Below, in pieces: positions 1-4,815 of a stretch of 5,716 nucleotides of DNA (the first letter of the stretch is position 1; the number at the start of each line of letters is the position of its first letter). The DNA lies in the NCBI GenBank assembly GCA_028868455.1, contig JAGWUK010000225.1:1-5716 (forward strand), given 5' to 3'. Source of the DNA: Burkholderiales bacterium. GTDB lineage: Bacteria > Pseudomonadota > Gammaproteobacteria > Burkholderiales > Burkholderiaceae_D. The position numbers and the translations under genes were made by a program. The notes under the pieces were generated by a model. It saw only the letters and a list, made by a program, of their open reading frames with translations, made no database searches and was not told the origin of the DNA.

Positions 1-523
1 TGCGACCGACAAATGGAGAAATCAATTGCGCGCCGACCTCTGCGCAGGCAACTGCCTGTGCGAGGCAGAACAGCAAAGTCATATTGCAATGTATGCCTTC
101 TTTTTCCAGAACTTCGGCGGCACGTATACCTTCCCAGGTCGATGCGATCTTGATCAGTACGCGTTCGCGCGAAATACCGGCAGCTTCGTACATAGCGATC
201 AGCTGGCGGCCTTTTGCGATGGTTGCTTCTGTGTCGAAGGATAAGTGGGCATCAGTTTCAGTTGAAACGCGCCCAGGAATTTCGTTGAGGATTTGCAGTC
301 CAAAACTAATCAGCAGATGATCAATCGTGGCATCAATCGATAAACCGGCCGTGTCTTTGACCGCTTTCTCAAGCAGCGGGCGATATTCAGCTTTTTGTAC
401 AGCTTTCAGAATCAAGGATGGATTGGTGGTTGCATCGCGTGGCGTATAGGCTTTGATTGCCTGAAAATCGCCGGTATCGGCAACGACGGTCGTGTATTGC
501 TTGAGTTGTTCTAATTGATTCAT
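1..523 (-). CDS. tal: Transaldolase, N-terminal 174 residues (3' end outside window)
   Basis: Transaldolase moves a dihydroxyacetone unit from sedoheptulose-7-phosphate to glyceraldehyde-3-phosphate in the cytoplasmic, non-oxidative pentose phosphate pathway. The translation begins [20 protein letters not shown] and matches the TalA/TalB (about 317 residue) type closely. Visible family marks are Asp16, the TTNPSL segment at 32-37, [11 protein letters not shown] at 88-98 and the Schiff-base lysine Lys125 in the segment [10 protein letters not shown] (E. coli TalB Lys132). The frame stays open to the window edge, so only about 55% of the gene is present and nothing looks broken. The start ATG (521-523) lies 22 bases after the selD stop with no good Shine-Dalgarno sequence between them, which suggests co-transcription with selD and perhaps translational coupling. 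The family call is firm; the A or B subtype is not decided. Confidence 0.95.
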   Translation of the reverse strand, partial: MNQLEQLKQYTTVVADTGDFQAIKAYTPRDATTNPSLILKAVQKAEYRPLLEKAVKDTAGLSIDATIDHLLISFGLQILNEIPGRVSTETDAHLSFDTEATIAKGRQLIAMYEAAGISRERVLIKIASTWEGIRAAEVLEKEGIHCNMTLLFCLAQAVACAEVGAQLISPFVGR

Positions 524-545
524 GATGATAAGCGGGGTCGGTTTG

Positions 546-1604
546 TCAGAGATGTACTTCTACTGCCGGGGTGCCGGCAACTATGTCGCCAATAACGGCG
601 GCTTCAAAAAAATCATGTTGATGAAAAATTTCCAGCACCTGATCAACGGCTTCGGCCTCGCATGACACCAGCAAGCCCCCCGATGTTTGTGGGTCGGTCA
701 GTATGGCGCGCTGTGCTGCGCTGGTATCGGGATGCAGTTTGATTTCGTCACTATACGCTGCCCAGTTTCTGGCGGACGCACCAGTAATGAATCCATCGCT
801 GGCAAGTTGCTCGACCTGTCTTAGCAAGGGGATGTCCGACATCCTGAGATTGGCGCCAAGCTTTGCTCCGCGACAAACTTCGAGTAAATGGCCGAGCAAG
901 CCAAATCCAGTGACATCAGTCATGGCATGAACGCCATTTAACTTCGCTAAGGCCTGACCGGGTTTGTTGAGTTTCGTAGTGCTGGCGATCATGGTGGCAT
1001 ATCCTTCGGCATCCAGTGCCTGCTTTTTCAGGGCGGCAGACAAAATACCAACGCCCAGTGGTTTGCCAAGAATTAATTTATCACCGGGTCTGGCGCTGGC
1101 GTTGCGCTTGACCATCGATGGATGCACCAGGCCCATGACTACCAGTCCGTAAATCGGTTCGACCGAGTCTATCGTATGACCGCCAGCGATGGGAATACCG
1201 GCTTCGGCACAGATGGATTCACCACCATGAATAATTTTTCCTATGACGTCCAGTGGTAATTGATTGATCGGCATGCCGACCAGCGCGAGTGCCATGATAG
1301 GCGTACCGCCCATTGCATACACGTCAGAAATAGCGTTGGTCGCTGCAATGCGTCCGAAGTCAAATGGATCATCAACGATGGGCATGAAGAAATCAGTCGT
1401 TGCGATCAATGCCTGCTCATCATTGAGTTTGTATACGGCAGCATCGTCTGAGGTTTCTATGCCGACCATTAATGCCGGTGGAACCGGAAATCCGCTCGAT
1501 TTTTTTAAAATTTCCGCTAGCACGCCGGGCGCGATTTTGCAGCCGCAGCCGCCGCCATGCGAAAAAGAAGTGAGGCGAATAGGAGTGCCAGTTGCTGTGG
1601 TCAT
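546..1604 (-). CDS. selD: Selenide, water dikinase (selenophosphate synthetase)
   Basis: SelD makes monoselenophosphate from selenide and ATP, releasing AMP and phosphate. The product feeds selenocysteine-tRNA synthesis (SelA) and 2-selenouridine formation in tRNA (SelU). With the ATG at 1604 the protein has 352 residues, against 347 in E. coli. The catalytic motif HGGGCGCK at 16-23 holds Cys20 and Lys23 (E. coli Cys17 and Lys20), so this is the cysteine form, not the selenocysteine form. Metal-binding aspartates are visible as Asp54 (TSDDAAVY), Asp94 (TNAISD) and Asp230 (MTDVTGFG), and the C-terminal DPQTSGGLL motif is present. A longer frame opens at a TTG at 1640, but that codon lies inside a consensus -10 element and adds residues not found in the family, so the ATG is preferred. 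It has no clear ribosome binding site. tal follows after 22 bases, probably in the same transcript. No selA, selB or selU is in view. Confidence 0.96.
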   Translation of the reverse strand: MTTATGTPIRLTSFSHGGGCGCKIAPGVLAEILKKSSGFPVPPALMVGIETSDDAAVYKLNDEQALIATTDFFMPIVDDPFDFGRIAATNAISDVYAMGGTPIMALALVGMPINQLPLDVIGKIIHGGESICAEAGIPIAGGHTIDSVEPIYGLVVMGLVHPSMVKRNASARPGDKLILGKPLGVGILSAALKKQALDAEGYATMIASTTKLNKPGQALAKLNGVHAMTDVTGFGLLGHLLEVCRGAKLGANLRMSDIPLLRQVEQLASDGFITGASARNWAAYSDEIKLHPDTSAAQRAILTDPQTSGGLLVSCEAEAVDQVLEIFHQHDFFEAAVIGDIVAGTPAVEVHL

Positions 1605-1621
1605 GAGGTGCCAGATGTCAT
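1601..1621 (-). other. Possible six-codon upstream ORF overlapping the selD start
   Basis: On the minus strand an ATG at 1619-1621 opens a six-codon frame (MTSGTS) whose TGA stop (1601-1603) overlaps the selD ATG (1602-1604) as ATGA. It lies between the predicted selD promoter and the selD start, so it would be in the mRNA leader. Neither it nor selD has a good Shine-Dalgarno sequence. If translated, it could deliver ribosomes to selD by termination-reinitiation. The ORF is short enough to be chance, hence the low confidence. Confidence 0.25.
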
Positions 1622-1639
1622 CGCTATAGGGAACAGGCA

Positions 1640-1668
1640 ATTATACGCCTGAGCGACGAGTATAAAAA
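1640..1668 (-). promoter_or_regulatory. Candidate sigma-70 promoter for selD-tal
   Basis: The minus strand reads a perfect TATAAT at 1645-1640, about 36 bases upstream of the selD ATG, in the gap after the helicase terminator. The matching -35 position with a 17-base spacer (1668-1663) reads TTTTTA, a weak match that falls in the T tract of the terminator. Transcription would begin near 1633 and give a leader of about 29 bases. The arms CAGGC and GCCTG (1634-1638 and 1647-1651) flank the -10 symmetrically and could be an operator. The perfect -10 and the position support the call; the -35 is poor. Confidence 0.5.
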
Positions 1669-1696
1669 AAGCGACCACCGTAGTGATCGCTTTTTT
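1664..1696 (-). terminator. Intrinsic terminator of the helicase gene
   Basis: On the minus strand an 8-bp stem (GCGATCAC / GTGGTCGC) closes a TACG loop and is followed by seven T residues at 1670-1664. The arms are further flanked by A and T runs. The only non-Watson-Crick pair is a G.U on the minus-strand RNA, which becomes a C-A mismatch on the plus strand. The loop read on the minus strand is C(UACG)G, a member of the extra-stable UNCG tetraloops. Both points assign it to minus-strand transcription. It lies about 95 bases after the helicase stop and just before the selD promoter, separating the two transcription units. Confidence 0.9.
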
Positions 1697-1743
1697 GTGA
1701 TATTGCTTATGCCCTGCAGTCTATAAACTCATGGAGCTGACCT

Positions 1744-1760
1744 GAAACTGTCGCAGTTTC
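1744..1760. repeat. Perfect 7-bp hairpin after the helicase stop
   Basis: GAAACTG and CAGTTTC form a perfect 7-bp inverted repeat with a three-base loop. It lies about 30 bases after the helicase stop on the minus strand and ahead of the main terminator. No T run follows it on either strand, so it is not an intrinsic terminator. It may stabilise the 3' end of the helicase transcript. Confidence 0.5.
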
Positions 1761-1761
1761 G

Positions 1762-1785
1762 GAGCTACAGAGCTATAGAGCTTAA
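1762..1785. repeat. Three imperfect 8-base tandem copies of GAGCTnna
   Basis: The plus strand reads GAGCTACA, GAGCTATA, GAGCTTAA in direct succession, so GAGCT recurs with an exact 8-base period. The array sits between the helicase stop codon and the 1744-1760 hairpin. It is too short to type as a known repeat family. It may be simple slippage or a remnant; no function is inferred. Confidence 0.5.
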
Positions 1786-1790
1786 CTGTA

Positions 1791-3230
1791 TCAATAATCA
1801 CCGAATGAACGACGAGCGCTACCTTCGCTAGAACGGTTGCCTTTATAGCCGCCGCCTTCTTTACGTGGACCGGCGCTGCTGCTGTTGCCTGCACCTGCTG
1901 GTTTGCTGAATGAGCGCTGTCCCGGTTTGCTGCTGCCAAAATTATTGCCAGTTTTACGGCTGTCGCCCGGCTTCCAGCCAGTTGGCTTTCTTGCTGCCGA
2001 GCGTGCAGGAGCCGCTGTCTTTTTAGGTTCAAAACCTTCGATGACGTCGACAGGTATCAATTGTTTGGTGAAACGTTCGATACGTTTGACGTGCATGCCT
2101 TCAGCGTGGTTGACCAGAGAAATCGCCAGACCTTTGCGACCGGCACGACCAGTACGGCCGATGCGATGCACATAGTCTTCAGGGAACTTAGGCAAATCGT
2201 AGTTGAATACGTGAGTGATGCCTGGCACGTCGATGCCGCGTGCAGCAACGTCGGTTGCCACCAGTACGCGAATCTGACCGCGACGCAAGCTGTCCAGCGT
2301 GCGGTTACGTGCACCTTGATGCATGTCGCCATGCAGCGCAGCAGCAGCGAAGCCGGCAATGTTCAGACGATCAGCGATCGTATCTGCATCGCGCTTGGTC
2401 GCAGTAAACACGACTGCCTGATCAAGCGATGCGTCGCGCAGCAGATGATCAAGCATGCGATTTTTGTGCGAGAGATCGTCAACAAAATGGACTTTTTGCT
2501 GGATGTTTTCGTGCTTGCTGGCAGAGCCGGCGATTTGTATGATCAATGGCTCATTCGTGATGCGTTTTGCCATATTGCCGACCATACCATCCAGTGTTGC
2601 CGAAAACAGCATGGTTTGACGAGTGGGTGGGGTTGCTGCAACGATTTTTTCGATATCGTCGATAAAGCCCATATCCAGCATGCGATCTGCTTCGTCCAAT
2701 ACCAGCATTTGCAATTCGGAAAAATCGATTTTTCCGGATTCCATGTGATCAATCAGACGGCCTGGCGTCGCCACCAGGATTTCCGGATTGCGCGACAACA
2801 ATTGCATTTGCTTTGGATAAGGCATACCACCGAGGATGGAAACGGCTTTCAGACGGCGTGTGTAGGCGCTGTATTTATCGGTCGCTGTTGTGACTTGCAA
2901 TGCCAGTTCACGGGTTGGTGTCAGTACCAGCATTTTTGGTTTGGCAGCCTGGAAACGCGGGCGATCGCCACGCGAACGTGCTGCCTGACGTTCTTGATTA
3001 GGGGTCTTGCCATTTTCGTAGCTGACGATTTCTGCTGATGCCAGTTTATGCAAGGCGGGCAGCATGAATGCAGCGGTTTTTCCGGAGCCGGTCTGGGATG
3101 AGACCATCAGGTCACGACCTTCAATCGCTGCAGGGATTGCCTGCTCCTGAACTGGCGTCGGCTTGGTGTAGCCGGAATCGGTCAGGGCGCGAATGATATT
3201 GGTGTGGAGGCCTAGTGCTTCAAAACTCAT
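1791..3230 (-). CDS. rhlE: DEAD-box ATP-dependent RNA helicase, RhlE type
   Basis: This cytoplasmic enzyme of 479 residues unwinds short RNA duplexes using ATP. RhlE-type proteins act in ribosome assembly, RNA decay and growth in the cold. All core motifs are intact: Q motif with Gln28, motif I SQTGSGKT (45-52, Lys51), Ia PTRELA (105-110), Ib TPGR (155-158), II DEAD (179-182), III SAT (210-212), IV VFTATKR (274-280), V ATDVAARGID (325-334) and VI HRIGRTGR (355-362). A basic insert of about 35 residues (roughly 66-99) separates motifs I and Ia. The last 78 residues or so are rich in Gly, Ser, Lys, Arg and Pro and look disordered, a typical RNA-binding tail. The start ATG (3228-3230) has only a weak purine run (AAAGAAA) ahead of it. 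The gene has its own long, structured leader and its own terminator, so it is probably monocistronic. The family is certain; the choice of symbol among rhlE, dbpA-like and other betaproteobacterial paralogues is less so. Confidence 0.93.
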   Translation of the reverse strand: MSFEALGLHTNIIRALTDSGYTKPTPVQEQAIPAAIEGRDLMVSSQTGSGKTAAFMLPALHKLASAEIVSYENGKTPNQERQAARSRGDRPRFQAAKPKMLVLTPTRELALQVTTATDKYSAYTRRLKAVSILGGMPYPKQMQLLSRNPEILVATPGRLIDHMESGKIDFSELQMLVLDEADRMLDMGFIDDIEKIVAATPPTRQTMLFSATLDGMVGNMAKRITNEPLIIQIAGSASKHENIQQKVHFVDDLSHKNRMLDHLLRDASLDQAVVFTATKRDADTIADRLNIAGFAAAALHGDMHQGARNRTLDSLRRGQIRVLVATDVAARGIDVPGITHVFNYDLPKFPEDYVHRIGRTGRAGRKGLAISLVNHAEGMHVKRIERFTKQLIPVDVIEGFEPKKTAAPARSAARKPTGWKPGDSRKTGNNFGSSKPGQRSFSKPAGAGNSSSAGPRKEGGGYKGNRSSEGSARRSFGDY

Positions 3231-3251
3231 GAATTTCTTTCGTAAAAATTA

Positions 3252-3273
3252 GCGCGTTGCAAACGAAACGCGC
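3252..3273 (-). promoter_or_regulatory. Hairpin with following T run in the helicase leader; possible attenuator
   Basis: A perfect 7-bp inverted repeat (GCGCGTT / AACGCGC, eight-base loop) lies 22 bases before the helicase ATG. On the minus strand it is followed by TAATTTTTA, which resembles an intrinsic terminator with an imperfect T tract. It could end stray transcripts from bcsZ, or it could work as an attenuator for the helicase gene, since it lies downstream of the candidate helicase promoter. The pairing is seen in the sequence; the regulatory role is inferred. Confidence 0.5.
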
Positions 3274-3340
3274 GCAACAATGCAGCGCCAACCAAACGAA
3301 ATGAACACAGAAAATCCAAAAACGGACGACAATGAAATTT

Positions 3341-3361
3341 CGGCACAAAAGCTTTGCGCCG
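3341..3361 (-). repeat. 9-bp hairpin in the helicase leader
   Basis: On the minus strand the arms CGGCGCAAA and TTTGTGCCG, separated by a three-base loop, form a nine-pair stem with one G.U wobble. The same position is an A-C mismatch if the plus strand is read. This favours an RNA element of the minus-strand transcript, which means the helicase leader. No T run follows. Confidence 0.5.
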
Positions 3362-3366
3362 GGATG

Positions 3367-3390
3367 ATGTCTATGTGTATTACCAGACAT
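3367..3390. repeat. 6-bp inverted repeat with 12-base loop
   Basis: ATGTCT and AGACAT form a perfect six-base inverted repeat around a 12-base loop within the helicase leader region. Alone it is weak and could be chance or a protein binding site. It is listed because it is one of four inverted repeats in the same 190 bases. Confidence 0.3.
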
Positions 3391-3411
3391 GCAGGGCGGG
3401 AGGGCTTTTAC

Positions 3412-3438
3412 ATGCAGCATCCGCTTGGGGATGCGCAT
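3412..3438 (-). repeat. 10-bp bulged hairpin in the helicase leader
   Basis: GCATCC and GGATGC (3417-3422 and 3429-3434) form a six-base stem around a six-base loop. Skipping one bulged base (3416) extends it by four more pairs, ATGC with GCAT. This gives ten pairs in total, the most extensive structure in the gap between bcsZ and the helicase gene. No T run follows, so it is a leader structure rather than a terminator. Confidence 0.5.
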
Positions 3439-3495
3439 AGGCTTGCGATGCTACTTTTTATTCTTCGCTGCGATATATTGCAGTGCAAAAACGAG

Positions 3496-3525
3496 ACTAT
3501 ACAGGATATTGACACTAAAAGACAA
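3496..3525 (-). promoter_or_regulatory. Candidate sigma-70 promoter for the helicase gene
   Basis: On the minus strand TTGTCT (3525-3520) is separated by 18 bases from TATAGT (3501-3496). Each box differs little from consensus. Transcription would start near 3489 and make a leader of about 259 bases ahead of the helicase ATG. Long leaders are a known trait of several cold-induced RNA helicase and cold-shock mRNAs. The assignment rests on motif match and position only. Confidence 0.45.
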
Positions 3526-3550
3526 TGAGTTTCTGGTTTTTGTCCTGAAT

Positions 3551-3565
3551 CCTGTGCTAGACAGG
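3551..3565. repeat. Short hairpin just after the bcsZ stop
   Basis: CCTGT and ACAGG form a five-base stem with a five-base loop immediately downstream of the bcsZ stop on the minus strand. The following bases are not a T run, so it is a poor intrinsic terminator. The 3' end of bcsZ therefore has no convincing terminator, and readthrough into the helicase leader is possible. Confidence 0.3.
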
Positions 3566-3567
3566 CA

Positions 3568-4746
3568 TTAAAACAGTTTCCAGCAAAAATGCCGCCATTG
3601 CAGGTCGACGCCTCCTTTTGCATCGAAGCGGAAGCGCTTGTCTTGCCAGCCCATCGCAAATAAAGACAGAACCTGATCGTAATATGCGTCAGATTTGATC
3701 GGTTGCGCCTGAATCCTTAATTGTTGCTGAACACTGGCTTTCTTTGCGCCGCTGGCTTGCAGCAGGGGAAGTGTCGCGGCTGAAAAGCCGCTGGAACCCG
3801 GGCTTTTGACTTCGCCGGTCATGATGTCGATGTATTCTGGCGGATAGCCCGTGTTATCAATCAAGCTCACCATCGGTTGCAAAATTTTTAGCAGGGTGGC
3901 GCGGTCGGGGTCACGGCTTGCCAGCATACCAGTCCACAGATATACGCGGATGGCGTTGTATCCGCCGGCACCTTTTTCTGCTCCATTGCTATCGATCAGA
4001 AAGCCTTTTTCACTATCGTAAATAGTCCAGTCGGCGGTAAATCCTTTTGGCGAGGCACCGATAATGATCTTCTGGGAAGAGTCGGCGATTTGTTTCCAGC
4101 GCTCGTCTTTTTCATTGAATTCAAACCAGCGTAACAGTTGCAGGGGAATGTAGCTGGGGTTGAGTTTCCACGTATTGGGGGACAAGGCAAAACCGTTGGG
4201 CGCCGGTAATAGTGTCAGTCCAAGTTTGGGTAGATCTGCGGTTTCTTCGTTCAGTATGCGTTGCGCCAGCAAACCTGACATGGCCGAATAACGTTTTTCC
4301 TTCCACGCATTGCCTGCTGCGCCCAGCGTATAAGCGAGCCACAAATCGGCGTCCGACGCCGAATTTTTATCGATCACCCCCCAGCTATTGTCCTCGCGTT
4401 GCCCCCATTGCCAGGCCGGGAGCCGGGCGGTCAGATCACCACCGGCCAGATTGTTTTCTGTCCAGCTCAAAACACGTTGAAAAGTCGGCTTGTCATTGGC
4501 AACCAGCGCAAAGAACAAGGCATATGCCTGCCCCTCGGACACCGTGGGTTTACGCGCACCGCTTAAGTCGACCACGCGACCGTCACCGGAGACAAAGGTT
4601 TTTTTAAACAATTCCCATGCTGGCCATTCTTTTTCACATTTGCTGGCAAGTGCGTTCTGGGTTGCCAATAGGCTGGCACTGAGCGCAATAATGTGAATGA
4701 GTAAACTGAAAATTGATTTGAAATTACCTTGATGCTTAATGAACAT
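3568..4746 (-). CDS. bcsZ: Secreted GH8 endoglucanase of the cellulose synthesis system, BcsZ-like
   Basis: BcsZ is a periplasmic endo-1,4-beta-glucanase that trims nascent cellulose in bacteria producing it. The 392-residue protein has a signal peptide: basic start (Lys4, Lys10), hydrophobic run 11-29 and a probable cleavage after Ala34 (ALA-S). The rest aligns from end to end with E. coli BcsZ (368 residues), with shared segments WPAWE (41-45), SEGQAY (70-75), LPAWQWG (109-115), NSASDADLW (128-136), LNPSYIP (195-201), PKGF (233-236), AIRVYLW (265-271), NTGYPPE (298-304) and SDAYYDQVL (352-360). Glu71 matches the catalytic acid Glu55, and Asp132 the substrate-binding aspartate. The residue matching the catalytic base Asp243 is Asn264 (codon AAC, 3957-3955), so activity by the usual mechanism is in doubt. 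The gene stands alone: modA is divergent upstream and a helicase gene follows, with no bcsA, bcsB or bcsC in view. The start lacks an obvious Shine-Dalgarno sequence. Confidence 0.93.
   Translation of the reverse strand: MFIKHQGNFKSIFSLLIHIIALSASLLATQNALASKCEKEWPAWELFKKTFVSGDGRVVDLSGARKPTVSEGQAYALFFALVANDKPTFQRVLSWTENNLAGGDLTARLPAWQWGQREDNSWGVIDKNSASDADLWLAYTLGAAGNAWKEKRYSAMSGLLAQRILNEETADLPKLGLTLLPAPNGFALSPNTWKLNPSYIPLQLLRWFEFNEKDERWKQIADSSQKIIIGASPKGFTADWTIYDSEKGFLIDSNGAEKGAGGYNAIRVYLWTGMLASRDPDRATLLKILQPMVSLIDNTGYPPEYIDIMTGEVKSPGSSGFSAATLPLLQASGAKKASVQQQLRIQAQPIKSDAYYDQVLSLFAMGWQDKRFRFDAKGGVDLQWRHFCWKLF
4713..4740 (+). promoter_or_regulatory. Weak candidate promoter for modA
   Basis: TTGATT (4713-4718) and CTTAAT (4735-4740) with a 16-base spacer would start transcription near 4747 and leave a leader of about 69 bases before modA. 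The boxes lie inside the first codons of the divergent bcsZ gene. The match is moderate and the region is A+T-rich, so chance is possible. No ModE-type palindrome was recognised nearby. Confidence 0.25.
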
Positions 4747-4771
4747 GGTTTTGTTTGAGTAAAGCGAATGA

Positions 4772-4789
4772 GCCTGTTAGGATGCAGGC
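4772..4789. promoter_or_regulatory. Inverted repeat in the bcsZ-modA divergent gap
   Basis: GCCTG and CAGGC form a five-base inverted repeat around eight bases, centred in the 69-base gap between the two divergent starts. It could be an operator seen by a dimeric regulator of either gene, or a small hairpin in the modA leader. It does not resemble the ModE box (ATCG-type half-sites with TATATA). The evidence is symmetry and position only. Confidence 0.3.
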
Positions 4790-4802
4790 CAAAGTGTAAT
4801 AC

Positions 4803-4808
4803 AAGGAG
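4803..4808 (+). promoter_or_regulatory. Ribosome binding site of modA
   Basis: AAGGAG lies seven bases before the ATG at 4816 and is the best Shine-Dalgarno sequence in the window. It decides the modA start at 4816 against an in-frame ATG at 4768, which would put 16 unrelated residues in front of the signal peptide. Confidence 0.85.
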
Positions 4809-4815
4809 CACGGGA

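Noticed and set aside
26..320. Two overlapping plus-strand frames of 72 and 78 codons
   Set aside because: Both are antisense to the transaldolase gene, whose translation matches the family through the active-site lysine.
1605..1640. Twelve-residue N-terminal extension of SelD from a TTG codon at 1640
   Set aside because: The TTG falls inside the TATAAT box of the likely promoter and the added residues do not match SelD N-termini. The ATG at 1604 gives a normal length.
2061..3038. Open frame of 325 codons on the plus strand antisense to the helicase gene
   Set aside because: It lies wholly inside a gene with all DEAD-box motifs, its translation resembles no family I know and is rich in Cys, His and Gln as expected of a reversed reading. 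It is a shadow frame.
3220..3438. 72-codon minus-strand frame in the helicase leader, overlapping the helicase ATG by 11 bases
   Set aside because: No ribosome binding site, ATG inside the strongest hairpin, and Cys/His-rich composition without family resemblance. It has a hydrophobic stretch, so a small membrane or leader peptide cannot be fully excluded, but nothing supports it.
3509..3514. Perfect TTGACA on the plus strand in the bcsZ-helicase gap
   Set aside because: No acceptable -10 lies 16-18 bases downstream, and transcription would run antisense into bcsZ with no gene to serve.
4768..4815. In-frame ATG 16 codons upstream of the modA start
   Set aside because: The ATG at 4816 has a good AAGGAG at the right distance and is directly followed by a signal peptide. 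The upstream residues would precede it with unrelated sequence.
4747..4815. Possible molybdenum cofactor riboswitch or ModE site upstream of modA
   Set aside because: The gap of 69 bases is too short for the Moco riboswitch and no ATCG/TATATA type ModE half-sites are visible.
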